Shown in pieces: positions 42,340 to 52,200 of a stretch of DNA of 64,000 nucleotides (within the stretch, counting starts at the first letter, position 1; each line of letters begins with the position of its first letter). The position numbers and the translations under genes were made by a program. The DNA comes from Hydrogenophaga taeniospiralis (lineage in GTDB: Bacteria; Pseudomonadota; Gammaproteobacteria; Burkholderiales; Burkholderiaceae_C): positions 2,766,501-2,830,500 of the forward strand of contig NZ_JAHBAG010000001.1 in assembly GCF_020510445.1 (NCBI RefSeq), read 5' to 3'. Below the pieces are notes generated by a model. It worked only from the letters and a program-made list of their open reading frames with translations. It had not been told where the DNA came from and did no database searches.

Positions 42340-42666
42340 GTGCACAAATCCAGACACGGCGGCTTGCTCATAGGCGGTTCTGGGATGCTGCACGCACTGC
42401 CTGTTGAATGGGCAATTTGAAGAACTTCGTTGTGTGACAAGCACTTATCTTGACCGTACAGAACTTGCCATCACTTATGCACAGCCTTGTCCAAGGTTTT
42501 GCTGAACAAGTGGATAAATGCGCTGGCCCGGGTGCCCGTTGTGCAGGCAGTTTGAAGAAGCACTTAGGGCCACAAGCACTTGCGCGCCCCGTACACGGCT
42601 GACCCCGGGTTATGCACAAACTTATCCAGTGTTTCGCTGGACAACTCACGGAAGAAGAGACGAGGC
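42340..42666. other. 327-base intergenic region, mostly a degenerate tandem repeat
   Basis: No gene is supported here, though a cysteine-rich frame spans it on the minus strand in the wrong context. The first 70 bases show nothing; the rest is two copies of a 135-base-spaced unit with DnaA-box-like words (see the repeat entry). Both flanking genes read on the minus strand, so it lies downstream of the SRPBCC gene and upstream of the ferredoxin. Confidence 0.7.
42411..42650. repeat. Two degenerate units, period 135 bp, with TTATGCACA words and hairpins
   Basis: Positions 42411-42513 align to 42546-42648 at constant offset 135 without indels, with about two thirds identity by hand count. Shared words are TTTGAAGAA, ACAAGCACTT, CCGTACA and TTATGCACA (42475 and 42610). 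Each unit ends in a small dyad (TTGTCCA...TGAACAA; TTATCCAG...CTGGACAA). The TTATGCACA words differ from the DnaA-box consensus TTATCCACA at one base. This looks like an interspersed regulatory or structural element of this lineage. Confidence 0.65.
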
Positions 42667-43137
42667 TCAGGCCTCGCCGCCGAAACGCTGGATCAGGTTG
42701 TCGATGTACTTTTCCACCAGCTTCTCGAACTCGCCCTGCACCACGGGCACCACGATCATCTTCATCAGGCCGGGCAGCGGCACCTCGATCTCGCCCTGGA
42801 TGGCGAGCGTGAGGCCGGTGGACTTCTTGTTGTCCACGATCTTCCAGTGGCCGCCCACCAGCGCGTTGCCCACCCCCTTGACGGGGGTCCACTTCACCGT
42901 GCCCTTGGTTTTGTCGCTGACGTATTTGCTGGCGTACACGGTCTGGATGTTGACCTGCGCCGTGCCCACCTTTTCCATCTCCCACTGGTAGACGCCGTCG
43001 CCCAGATCGGTGAGTTGCTCGACTTTGGGAAAATGGCTGACCGAGGCCGGCACGTCCGAGAGCAGCTCGAACACCTCGGCGGCCTTGGCCTTGACGTCGA
43101 ATTCGTAACCCAGATCAATCTTGACGGTGATGCTCAT
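42667..43137 (-). CDS. SRPBCC-fold (polyketide cyclase/START-like) protein
   Basis: A 156-residue single-domain protein. YEFDVKAKAAEVFELLSDVPASVSHFPKVEQLTDLG is the typical SRPBCC start, and the C-terminal long helix (VVPVVQGEFEKLVEKYIDNLIQRF) matches the fold. Family members bind hydrophobic ligands. No partner is apparent in the neighbouring genes; the ligand is unknown. ATG 43137 is used. Confidence 0.82.
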   Translation of the reverse strand: MSITVKIDLGYEFDVKAKAAEVFELLSDVPASVSHFPKVEQLTDLGDGVYQWEMEKVGTAQVNIQTVYASKYVSDKTKGTVKWTPVKGVGNALVGGHWKIVDNKKSTGLTLAIQGEIEVPLPGLMKMIVVPVVQGEFEKLVEKYIDNLIQRFGGEA

Positions 43138-43254
43138 GTGTCTCCTCTTGGGGGTGTGGGAAGGGGGAAATCATTGTGGCATGGCGACCCCGGCGCGCCG
43201 ATAGAGTGCGCTACCCAGAGCACAATCCCCGTCTCACCGAAAGAACACCAACCC

Positions 43255-44196
43255 ATGAGCATCCAGTGGTTTCCCGGGCACATGCACCTCACGCGCAAGG
43301 CCATCACCGAGCGCGTGAAAGAGATCGACGTCGTGATCGAAATGCTGGACGCGCGCCTGCCCGGCTCCAGCGCCAACCCGCTGCTGGCCGAGCTCACCAG
43401 CGGGCGGCCCACGCTCAAGGTGGTGAACAAGCAGGACATGGCCGACCCCAAGCGCACCGCGCTCTGGCTGGCGCACTACAACGCCCAGGCCAACACCCGC
43501 GCGATCGCGCTCGACGCCAGCGTCACCGCGCCCGCGCGTGCCCTCATCGACGCCTGCCACGCGCTGGCGCCGCTGCGCGGCGACATGGTCAAGCCCATGC
43601 GGGTGCTGATCTGCGGCATTCCCAACGTGGGCAAGTCCACGCTCATCAACACGCTCAAAGGCAAACGCGCGGCCAAGACCGGTGACGAGGCCGGCATCAC
43701 CCGCACCGAGTCGCGCATCGTCCTGGCCGACGGCTTCTACCTGTACGACACGCCGGGCATGCTCTGGCCGCGCATCGTCGTGCCCGAGAGCGGCTTCAAC
43801 CTGGCCGCCAGCGGCGCCGTGGGGCGCAACGCCTACGACGACCAGGAGGTGGCGCTGGAGTTGCTGGACAAGATCAAGGCCGCTTACGGTGCCGAGCTCG
43901 ACGCGCGCTACAAGCTGGGCCTGTCGCCGCAGGCCATCGCCGAACTGCCCGACGAAGAGCTGATGGCCGCCATCGCGCGCAAGCGCGGCGCCATCGGGTC
44001 GGGCGGCAGCATCAACTGGCAAAAGGCCGCCGAACTGGTGATCGCCGATTTCCGCAGCGGCATTCTGGGCCGCATCACGCTGGAGACGCCCGAGCAGTTC
44101 CAGCGCTGGCTGCACGCGGGCCAGGAGGCCGACGCGCAGCGCCAGGCGCGCAAGAAGGAACGCAACAAGAAACCCGCCAAGCCCGACAAACGCTGA
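43255..44196 (+). CDS. ylqF: Ribosome biogenesis GTPase YlqF/RbgA
   Basis: A 313-residue circularly permuted GTPase. The order is G4 (NKQD, 58-61), then G1 (GIPNVGKST, 121-129), G2 (GITRTE) and G3 (DTPGM), which is diagnostic of YlqF/YawG proteins. WFPGHMHLTRKAI near the start is the family hallmark. It acts late in 50S ribosomal subunit assembly. Residues after about 285 form a basic tail (RQARKKERNKKPAKPDKR), probably RNA-binding. ATG 43255. The CMD gene begins 29 bases downstream. Confidence 0.93.
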   Translation: MSIQWFPGHMHLTRKAITERVKEIDVVIEMLDARLPGSSANPLLAELTSGRPTLKVVNKQDMADPKRTALWLAHYNAQANTRAIALDASVTAPARALIDACHALAPLRGDMVKPMRVLICGIPNVGKSTLINTLKGKRAAKTGDEAGITRTESRIVLADGFYLYDTPGMLWPRIVVPESGFNLAASGAVGRNAYDDQEVALELLDKIKAAYGAELDARYKLGLSPQAIAELPDEELMAAIARKRGAIGSGGSINWQKAAELVIADFRSGILGRITLETPEQFQRWLHAGQEADAQRQARKKERNKKPAKPDKR

Positions 44197-44225
44197 GGCG
44201 CCGGCCCATCACCCAGGAGCAACCC

Positions 44226-44627
44226 ATGTCCACCACCGCCCCGCCGGTCCACCCCGAGAACGATCCCCGCGTCAAGGCGGTGTTCGACGACATCCGTGCC
44301 ACGCGCAACACGGACTTCATCAACAACATGTGGCGCTACCTGGCGTTTGATCCGGCGCTGCTGGAGCAGACCTGGGCCGAGGTCAAGCGGGTCATGGCGA
44401 CGCCTTCCAGCCTGGACCCGCTGACCAAAGAGATGGTCTACATCACCGCGTCCATCATCAACGGCTGCAGCTACTGCGTGCACTCACACACCGCCGCGGC
44501 CAGCGCCAAGGGCATGACGCGCGAGCAGCACGCCGAGCTGCTGTCCATCGTGGCGCTCGCCGCCAAGACCAACCAGCTTGCCACCGCGCTGCAGGTGCCG
44601 GTGGACCCGGTGTTCGACAAGGGCTGA
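44226..44627 (+). CDS. Carboxymuconolactone decarboxylase/AhpD-fold protein
   Basis: A 133-residue CMD-fold protein with the redox motif NGCSYCVHSHTAAA (CxxC plus His), typical of AhpD-like disulfide reductases rather than true decarboxylases. LDPLTKEMVYITASIINGC is the family core. It probably supports peroxide reduction. It directly follows ylqF, and the NAD(P)H oxidoreductase follows about 90 bases later. This is the third CMD-fold gene in the window. Confidence 0.87.
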   Translation: MSTTAPPVHPENDPRVKAVFDDIRATRNTDFINNMWRYLAFDPALLEQTWAEVKRVMATPSSLDPLTKEMVYITASIINGCSYCVHSHTAAASAKGMTREQHAELLSIVALAAKTNQLATALQVPVDPVFDKG

Positions 44628-44714
44628 TCCCGGTTCGGAGCTGGCTTGACGCGGGTCAACCCGCGCAGACCGCGGTGGTGCCAGCATGGTCCTTTCCTGA
44701 ACGGAGGTGTTTCC

Positions 44715-45308
44715 ATGTCCGATCCGCGTCGCATCCTGCTCATCAACGGCCACCCCGATGCCGGGGCGCACCATCTCATCCACACCCTGGCCGACGCCTA
44801 CGCCGAGGGCGCGCAAGCCGGCGGACATGCGCTGCGTCGCGTGGAGGTGTCGGCACTGGACTTTGCGCTGCTCAAAAGCCAGCACGAATGGGAACATGGC
44901 GAGTTGCCGCCCGCGCTGCGGCCCGCGCAGGACGCCATTGCCTGGGCGCAGCACCTGGTGCTGTTGTTCCCGCTCTGGATGGGCGACATGCCGGCCATGC
45001 TCAAGGGCTTTCTGGAGCAGGTGGCGCGGCCCGGGTTCGCGTTTCACCGCGATGAAAAGAATCCGTTTGGCCGCAAGGCACTGGGTGGGCGCTCGGCGCG
45101 CATCGTGGTGACCATGGGCATGCCCGCGCTGGTCTACCGCTGGTATTTCCGTGCCCACAGCGTCAAATCGCTGGAGCGCAACATCCTGGGGTTTGTCGGC
45201 ATCGCCCCGGTGCACGAAACGCTGATCGGCTTGGTGGATCAGCTGGGCACGCCGGGCGTGGCGAAGTGGCAGGGCAAGTTGCGCGCGTTGGGGCGGCAGG
45301 GGCGCTGA
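44715..45308 (+). CDS. NAD(P)H-dependent oxidoreductase, flavodoxin-like fold
   Basis: A 197-residue flavoprotein of the NQO1/MdaB/KefF type. ILLINGHPDAGAHHLIHTLADAY is the FMN phosphate loop region; LVLLFPLWMGDMPAMLKGFLEQVARPGFAF is the hallmark FMN-binding stretch. It reduces quinones or related electrophiles using NAD(P)H. ATG 44715 has GGAGG 7 bases before. It ends one base from the convergent transglutaminase gene. Confidence 0.9.
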   Translation: MSDPRRILLINGHPDAGAHHLIHTLADAYAEGAQAGGHALRRVEVSALDFALLKSQHEWEHGELPPALRPAQDAIAWAQHLVLLFPLWMGDMPAMLKGFLEQVARPGFAFHRDEKNPFGRKALGGRSARIVVTMGMPALVYRWYFRAHSVKSLERNILGFVGIAPVHETLIGLVDQLGTPGVAKWQGKLRALGRQGR

Positions 45309-45309
45309 G

Positions 45310-46320
45310 TCAGGCCCCGTCCAGCAGGTCGGCGATCTCGTCGGGCGGCGCCACGGTCACGCCCACGTGCAGCGTGTGCCGGGCTCCGCCCTGGATCACG
45401 CCGCGCATGGGTGAGACGTCGGAGAAGTCGCGGCCGATGGCAAGGGTCACGTAGTCCTCACCCGGGCTGCCCCAGCCACAGCGGTTGTTGGTGGGGTCGA
45501 AATCGAACCAGGCGCCGCCGAGGGCCGCGGCCACAGCTTCTTCGCTGGCGGCGGGGGCTTCGTCATCGGCATCGGCACCGCCATCGGCGCTGGCGCCGGC
45601 CGGCAGCGGCACATAGACCGAGACCCAGGCGTGCGACGCATCGGCACCGATCAGGCGCGGCTTGCCGGGCGGCGGCTGGGTCAGCAGGTAGCCGCTCACG
45701 TAGCGCGCGGGCAGGCCCAGGCTGCGCAGGCAGCCGAGCATGATGTGGGCGAAGTCCTGGCACACGCCCTTGCCTTGCTCCAGCGCCTGCAGCGCGGGGG
45801 TGTTGACCTCGGTGCTGTCGGTCTCGTACCGCAGCTGGGTGTGGATGCGCTCCATCAGCGCGCGCGCGGCCTCCAGCACCGGCAGGCCGGCGGTGAACGC
45901 CGGGCGCGCAAAGGCCGCAAAAGCATCGTCGCGCGGCACGTAGGGCGAGGCGAACAGGAATTCGCAGGCCGGGTCGTAGGGCGCGTGCGCACGGTAGCGG
46001 AAGTGTTTGCGCACGCTCTCCCAGCCGGTCTGTTGCCAGGCCGGGCTGTCGGGCAGCGGCCGCGGCGCCTGGGTCTCGACCAGGCTGTCGGCCTCCACGG
46101 TCAGGGTGTCGTGTGGTGCCTGCAGCGAAAAGAAGGTGCGCAGGTTGCCAAACGCGTCGGTGGTCTGGCTGCGCGCCGACGGCTCGGGGCGCACGTGCAG
46201 GGTGTGCGCCAGCAACTTTTGCGTGGGCGTGTCGCGCGGCGAGAGATGCACCATGTGCTGCGCCATGTCGATGGTGCCGTGGTAGCGGTAGCGGGTGCGG
46301 TGAAGAATGCGAAGCAACAT
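45310..46320 (-). CDS. Transglutaminase-like protein, cytosolic type
   Basis: A 336-residue transglutaminase-superfamily protein with the bacterial N-terminal domain (LLRILHRTRYRYHGTIDMAQHMV). The catalytic Cys is in GKGVCQDFAHIM, His in ASHAWVSVY and Asp in WFDFDPTNN. No signal peptide is present. It is the third gene of a minus-strand unit with the DUF2126 transglutaminase and the ATP-grasp/alpha-E fusion. The three are predicted to form a peptide-tag or amidoligase system. Start ATG 46320; the repeat-derived mini-ORF stops 1 base before. Confidence 0.9.
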   Translation of the reverse strand: MLLRILHRTRYRYHGTIDMAQHMVHLSPRDTPTQKLLAHTLHVRPEPSARSQTTDAFGNLRTFFSLQAPHDTLTVEADSLVETQAPRPLPDSPAWQQTGWESVRKHFRYRAHAPYDPACEFLFASPYVPRDDAFAAFARPAFTAGLPVLEAARALMERIHTQLRYETDSTEVNTPALQALEQGKGVCQDFAHIMLGCLRSLGLPARYVSGYLLTQPPPGKPRLIGADASHAWVSVYVPLPAGASADGGADADDEAPAASEEAVAAALGGAWFDFDPTNNRCGWGSPGEDYVTLAIGRDFSDVSPMRGVIQGGARHTLHVGVTVAPPDEIADLLDGA

Positions 46321-46355
46321 ATCAGGTGCGCAGTGGATCCGCATTCACCGGGAAC

Positions 46356-46447
46356 ACCGCGGAACCGGCTTTGCCGGGCCGCTGGTGTTGCCCCTTGAGG
46401 GGCTGAGCGGCTACGCGCAGCGAGCAAGCGATGGGGGGGAGCAACAT
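46356..46447 (-). repeat. Stop-codon-linked intergenic repeat, copy 6, with bridging mini-ORF
   Basis: This is a diverged copy: after the ATP-grasp/alpha-E TAA come GA-ATGTTGCTCCCCCCC, a CCCCTC-AAGGGG hairpin and GGCCCGGCAAAGCCGG. A frame from ATG 46447 runs 41 codons (MLLPPIACSLRVAAQ...) to TGA 46322, one base before the transglutaminase ATG. Confidence 0.75.
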
Positions 46448-46449
46448 TC

Positions 46450-49137
46450 TTATGCTCCAACACTCTGGTTGCCGCGGTCGGCGTGGCTGAAGTGCAGGCG
46501 CGTGATGTCTTCGGACAGCGCGCACGCGGCGGCCTCGCAGTCGTCGAGCAGTCCGGCCAGTTCGCTCCAGGTGCGCTGGCCGTCGGGCGCGCGCTGCCAG
46601 TTGCTCAGATCGGCCAGTACCCAGGTGTCGGGGTCGGGCAGGTCCATCGCCAGTGCCGCGTCCTGCGGCATGGCGCTCAGCGAAAGTTTGGCCAGGCGTG
46701 AGCGCAGGGTCTGCACCACCCAGGCCAGCGACCTCGGGTTGTCGCGGTCCATCACCAGGAGATCGATCAGCGCCACCATGTCGCGGCGCTGCTGGTACAG
46801 GGCGTGGAAGGTGATGGTGCTGTCGAACAGCGCCACCAGTGCTTCAAAGCCTGCTGGGTCGTGCACGCAGTGGTGTTCGAGCCCGAGCGCGAGCGCACGC
46901 GAGAGGGTGATGAGGCGTTCAATGTGGCGGCCCACCGAGAGCAGGCGCCAACCGTTGTCGCGCACCATGCGGTCGGTCTGCGCGCCGGTGATGGCGGCGA
47001 GCAGTTCGCTGGCGTTCTGCAGCGCTGCCAGGGCCTCGGCGGTGCCGTATTCGGCGTCGGCGGCCATGTCGGCGCAGTCGTGGGCGAATTCGGCCTCGGT
47101 GCGTTCGATCAGGTTCCAGTGTTCCTGCGACAGGCGCTCGCGCACCTGCGCGGCGGCGGCCTTGAGCGCGCGCAGGTTGAAGCCCACGCTGTAGGTCTGG
47201 CCGGCCAGCGGCGTGCCCGGTTCGGGCGACAGGCCGGCCATGAGGCTGCGCGCGAACACGCGGGCGGATTGTTCGGCCCCGGGCACGTCGGGCAGCACCA
47301 GCGAGTTTTCGCGTGCGGCGGCCGAGAGCCAGGCCATCAGCGGGCGCGAGCTCGGTTCTTCACCGGCCAGGTGGTTGAGCGCGATCTGGGCCAGGCGGAT
47401 GCTGTTTTCAGCACGCTCGGTGTAGCGGCCCAGCCAGAACAGGTTTTCGGCGGCGCGGCTGGTCACCGGGCGTTTCTGGTGTGCCAGCGCCAGCGTGCTC
47501 GGCGCGGACTGAAGCAGGCTGGTGTGATCGACCAGGCCTTCGGTCTGCACCCAGCAGTCGGCGCTGCTGCCGCCGCGCTGCATGGAGGCCATGAGCTGGC
47601 CGCGCGGCGCCAGCCGCACCAGGCCGCCGGGCAGCACGCGCCAGGACTGCGGGCCGTCGGCCAGCGCGAACACGCGCAGGATGGCCGAGCGCGGCATGAG
47701 CCGTTCGCCCGACCAGGTGGGCGTCTGCGACAGTGGCATCCAGGACTGCACGGTGTAGTCGTCGGGGTGGCGTGCCATGCGACCCGACCACTCGTTGAGT
47801 TCGCGCGGGTTCAGGCACTGGCCCATGGCCGTTTCGAGGCCCGAGCTCGGGTAGGTGGGCTTGATCACGCTGTCTTTCAGCAGCGGCAGCACCTCGCGCA
47901 GCGCCGCGCTTTCGCCGCACCACCAGGTGGCCAGCGAAGGCAGGCTGAGTTCCTCCCCCAGCAGGTGGCGGCTGATCGCGGGCAGGAAGCCCAGCAGCGC
48001 GCTGGATTCCAGCGGGGCCGAGCCGGGCGCGTTGGCCAGCAGCAGGTTGCCCGCGCGCAGCACCTGCAGCAGGCCGGGCACGCCCAGGCGCGAGTCCGAG
48101 CGCAGCTCCAGCGGGTCCAGCCACTCGTCGTCCAGCCGCTTGATCAAAGCGTGCACCGGCTCCAGGCCGCTCAGGGTCTTGAGGTACAGGCGCTGGTCGC
48201 GCACGGTGAGGTCGTGGCCTTCGACCAGGGTGAGGCCGAGGTAACGCGCCAGGTAGGCGTGTTCGAAATAGGTTTCGTTGTAGGGGCCGGGCGTGAGCAG
48301 GGCGATGCGGGCGTTTTCGCCCTCGGGCGCCATGGCCTTGATGCCGTCCATCAGCGCGCGGTAGCTCGCGGCCAGGCGTTGCACCTTCATGCCGGCGAAG
48401 GCCTTGGGGAACTGGCGCGAAATGGCGATGCGGTTTTCCAGCAGGTAGCCCAGACCCGAGGGCGCCTGGGTGCGCTGGCCCACCACCCACCATCGGCCAT
48501 CGGGTCCGTGGGCGAGGTCGAAGGCCACGATGTGCAGCCAGGTGTCGCCCGGCGGTTTGACCCCCTGCATCGACCGCAGGTAGCCCGGGTGGCCCTGCAC
48601 CAGCGCGGCCGGCAGCAGCGCCTGCTTGAGCAGGTCGCGTTCTCCGTAGAGATCGGCCATCACGGCGTTGAGCAGGCGGGTGCGCTGCATCACGCCGGCC
48701 TCGATCCGGGCCCAGTCCTGCGGGGGAACGATCATCGGGAACAGGTCCAGCGCCCAGGGACGCTCCTGGCCCGACGCGTCGGCGTAGACGTTGTAGGTCA
48801 CGCCGTTGTCGCGGATCTGGCGTTGCAGGTTGTCGGAGCGGCGGTTCAGCTCGGCAAAACCATCGGTGCCGATGTGTTCAAAAAAACTGGCCCATGGCGC
48901 CGACAGGCCGCTGCCGCCCTCGCCACCCGCGGACGGGGGCAGGCGCAGCTCGTCCCGGTGGCCTTCATCGGCCGGGACGGACAGGGACAGCGCCCAGTCG
49001 CCAGGCGATTCGGGGCTGAGCTCGTCAAACAGGGTGTCGGGGGCGTCGTGGTTCACGGGTTCCGAGTATGCCTTCGCTGGCCGAGCAAGGGCCTGGGGCG
49101 AAACCCGATCCGTGGGGGGGCGTGTGCCGTCCTTCAC
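46450..49137 (-). CDS. Fused circularly permuted type 2 ATP-grasp and alpha-E protein
   Basis: An 895-residue two-domain protein. Residues about 70-540 form the circularly permuted ATP-grasp domain (ALDLFPMIVPPQDWARIEAGVMQRTRLLNAVMADLY, LLTPGPYNETYFEHAYLARYLGL). Residues about 555-895 form the alpha-helical alpha-E domain (AAENLFWLGRYTERAENSIRLAQ). The two functions are separate genes at 55539 and 56988. It is predicted to form an amide or peptide bond on an unknown substrate. The start is GTG 49137, or GTG 49056 if the first 27 residues are not translated. Confidence 0.9.
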   Translation of the reverse strand: MKDGTRPPTDRVSPQALARPAKAYSEPVNHDAPDTLFDELSPESPGDWALSLSVPADEGHRDELRLPPSAGGEGGSGLSAPWASFFEHIGTDGFAELNRRSDNLQRQIRDNGVTYNVYADASGQERPWALDLFPMIVPPQDWARIEAGVMQRTRLLNAVMADLYGERDLLKQALLPAALVQGHPGYLRSMQGVKPPGDTWLHIVAFDLAHGPDGRWWVVGQRTQAPSGLGYLLENRIAISRQFPKAFAGMKVQRLAASYRALMDGIKAMAPEGENARIALLTPGPYNETYFEHAYLARYLGLTLVEGHDLTVRDQRLYLKTLSGLEPVHALIKRLDDEWLDPLELRSDSRLGVPGLLQVLRAGNLLLANAPGSAPLESSALLGFLPAISRHLLGEELSLPSLATWWCGESAALREVLPLLKDSVIKPTYPSSGLETAMGQCLNPRELNEWSGRMARHPDDYTVQSWMPLSQTPTWSGERLMPRSAILRVFALADGPQSWRVLPGGLVRLAPRGQLMASMQRGGSSADCWVQTEGLVDHTSLLQSAPSTLALAHQKRPVTSRAAENLFWLGRYTERAENSIRLAQIALNHLAGEEPSSRPLMAWLSAAARENSLVLPDVPGAEQSARVFARSLMAGLSPEPGTPLAGQTYSVGFNLRALKAAAAQVRERLSQEHWNLIERTEAEFAHDCADMAADAEYGTAEALAALQNASELLAAITGAQTDRMVRDNGWRLLSVGRHIERLITLSRALALGLEHHCVHDPAGFEALVALFDSTITFHALYQQRRDMVALIDLLVMDRDNPRSLAWVVQTLRSRLAKLSLSAMPQDAALAMDLPDPDTWVLADLSNWQRAPDGQRTWSELAGLLDDCEAAACALSEDITRLHFSHADRGNQSVGA

Positions 49138-49218
49138 GTTGGTGTGCTCGCCGTTAGGTGGGGTTCAAGGACGACGGAGCGCGATATGAAACGCATGAGG
49201 CGACGCCAACCCAGGCCA

Positions 49219-49293
49219 GCGCGGAACCGGCTTTGCCGGGCCGCTGCTGGCGCCCCCTGGGGGGTGACGCCGCAGGCGGCGCGGGGGGGTCAA
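49219..49293 (-). repeat. Stop-codon-linked intergenic repeat, copy 7
   Basis: It starts in the DUF2126 stop (TTGACCCCCCCGCGCC), then a CCCCCCA-GGGGGG hairpin and GGCCCGGCAAAGCCGG. A TTG-initiated frame of 42 codons stops at 49165, 27 bases before the GTG of the ATP-grasp gene. Confidence 0.72.
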
Positions 49294-52200
49294 TACCGCA
49301 AATCCAGTGTGAACGGGAACTCGCGGCTCGGCGTGGCGGGGGCCACCACCAGCTTGCCCGGGGTGTGGCCCATCTGGAAGAAGCGCGACATGCGTCGGCT
49401 CTCGGCCTCGTAGGCGTTGATCGGGAAGGTGTCGTAGTTGCGACCGCCCGGGTGGGCCACGTGGTACTGGCAGCCGCCGAGCGAGCGCTGCATCCAGGTG
49501 TCCACGATGTCGAAGGTGAGCGGCGCGTGCGCGGGGATCGACGGGTGCAGTGCCGACGGCGGGCTCCAGGCCTTGTAGCGCACGCCCGAGACGAATTCGC
49601 CCACGGTGCCGGTGCTTTGCAGGGGAATGGCGCGGCCATTGCAGGTGATGAGGTAACGGCTGTCGTTGTAGCCACTCACGCGCACCTCGATGCGCTCCAG
49701 CGACGAATCGACATAGCGCACGGTGCCACCGGGCGCGCCTTCTTCGCCCATCACGTGCCAGGGTTCCAGCGCGCTGCGCAGCGTGAGTTCGATGCCACGC
49801 GCCGAGACCTCGCCCACCAGCGGGAAGCGGAACTCGAAGTGCGGCTCGAACCAGGCCATGTCCAGCGGGTAGCCGAACTCGGTCAGGTCGGCGAGCACGT
49901 CTTCGAAGTCCATGCGGATGAAGGTGGGCAGCAGGAAGCGGTCGTGCAGCTCGGTGCCCCAGCGCGTGAGCTTGTGGGCGAAGGGCTGTTGCCAGAAACG
50001 CGAGACCAGGGCGCGCAGCAGCAGCTGCTGGGCGATGCTCATGCGGGCGTGCGGCGGCATTTCAAACGCCCGCAGTTCCAGCAGGCCCAGGCGGCCGGTG
50101 GACGAGTCGGGTGAAAAGAGCTTGTCGATGCAGAACTCGCTGCGGTGGGTGTTGCCGGTGACGTCGATCAGGATGTTGCGCAGCGTGCGGTCCACCAGCC
50201 AAGGCGGCATGTCCTGACCGTGGGTCTCGCGGTTTTTCTCGATTTGCGCGAGCGCGATCTCCAGTTCGTAGAGCTGGTCGTTGCGGGCTTCGTCCACGCG
50301 CGGCGCCTGGCTGGTCGGGCCGATGAAGAGGCCGCTGAACAGGTAGGACAGCGAGGGGTGGTTGTGCCAGTAGGCGACCAGGCTGCCCAGCAGCTCGGGG
50401 CGGCGCAGGAAGGGCGAGTCGGCCGGTGTGGCGCCACCGAGCACGAAGTGGTTGCCGCCGCCGGTGCCGGTGTGGCGGCCGTCGGTCATGAACTTCTCGG
50501 CGCACAGGCGCGTCTGGTAGGCCGCGTCGTACAGGAACTCGGTGCGCTCGACCAGCTCGTCCCAGCTGCTGCTGGGGTGGATGTTGACCTCGATCACGCC
50601 GGGGTCGGGCGTGACCTGCAGCATCTTCAGGCGCGGGTCTCGCGGCGGCGGGTAGCCTTCGAGCACGATGCTCATGCCCAGCATCTCGGCCGTGGCCTCC
50701 ACGGCGGCCAGCAGGTCCAGGTAGTCTTCGAGCCGCTGCATGGGCGGCATGAACACATACAGGTGCTGGTTCTTGCCGCCGTGGGCCTTTTCCGCCTTCG
50801 GGCCGTTGGCGCGGTGCGGGTCGCGCGCTTCCACGCAGAGCGCGGTGCGCGTGAGCCAGGCCGCCGATTCACCGCGCTGCGGGAGCTTGGACGACAGCGC
50901 CTGGGCGGGCGCAGCGCCCGTGCCGGGCTGGCCGTCGATGGCCGGCCCACCGGCGGGGCCAAAGTCGGTGCCCTGCAGCGACACCGTGCCGCCTTCGGCA
51001 AAGCCACCGCCCACTTGGTGCGGCGAGAGCTGGTGCAGCACGGTGGCGCCCTTGGGCAGCGGGTCGCGCGGGGCGTGCGGGTCCTGCTCGATGTGGTACG
51101 GGTAGTCGGCGGCTGAGACCCAGGGCAGGGAATCGAGCGGCAGGCGGTAGCCCATGGGCGAGTCGCCGGGCACGAGGTACATGCGCTCGTCGCGGAAGAA
51201 CCAGGGGCCGGTGGACCACACCGTGCCCGAGACGCGGTGGTAGCCCTCGCTCTTGCCGTTGTTCGTCAGCGGGCCGTGGCCATTGGCCATCAGCGGCAGC
51301 ACGAAGCCCACGGTGGCGTCCAGTCCCTGGGTGAACACGCGGCGCAGGCGCGCACGCTCCAGCTCGTCGTCGAGCTTGGCGTCGAAAGGGTCCACGTTCA
51401 CCGGCAGGCGGCGTTCGCGCCAGAGGTAGTACCAGGTGTCCTCGTAGCCGGGGGTGATGTACTGCGTGGACAGGCCGAGCTGGCGAGCCAGTGCCTGCGT
51501 GAAGCGGCGCGCATCGTCGGCGTCGTATGTCGCGGCGTCGCGTTCGTCGGCCAGCAGGGCCGGGTTGTTCCAGCAGGGCTCGCCGTCGGCGCGCCAGAAC
51601 ACCGAAAGCGCCCAGCGCGGCAGCTGTTCGCCCGGGTACCACTTGCCCTGGCCCATGTGCACGAAGCCGCCCGCGCCGTAGTGCTCGCGCAGCCGGCCCA
51701 GCAGCTCGGTGGCGTAGCCGCGTTTGGTGGGGCCGAGCGCGTCGGTGTTCCATTCGGCGGCGTCGCGGTCGGCCGTGGCCACGTAGGTGGGTTCACCGCC
51801 CATGGTCAGGCGCACGTCGTGTTTCTCCAGGTCGGCGTCCACCTTCTGGCCCAGCGCCACCACACCGGCCCACTGTTCTTCGGTGTAGGGCTTGGTCACG
51901 CGCGGTGATTCGTAGACGCGCGTCACGCCCATGTGGTGCTCGAACTCGACCTCGCACTTGTCCATGGCGCCTTCGACCGGCGCGGCGCTCGAGGGCTGCG
52001 GCGTGCAGGCCAGCGGAATGTGGCCTTCACCGGCCAGCAGGCCCGAGGTCGGGTCCAGGCCGATCCAGCCGGCGCCGGGCAGGAACACCTCGCACCAGGC
52101 GTGCAGGTCGGTGAAGTCTTTCTCAGGGCCGCTGGGGCCGTCGATGGCTTTCACGTCCGGGGTCAGCTGGATCAGATAGCCCGAGACGAAGCGCGCGGCC

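Noticed and set aside
42475..42618. DnaA-box-like words as a chromosomal origin
   Set aside because: There are only two TTATGCACA words and no dnaA, dnaN, gyrB or parAB nearby. The window gives no other origin signal.
42368..42985. Cysteine-rich minus-strand frame with two similar peptides (each with LCI and FFKLP)
   Set aside because: The peptide repeat is only the translation of the 135-bp DNA repeat, and the frame continues through the SRPBCC gene in the wrong phase.
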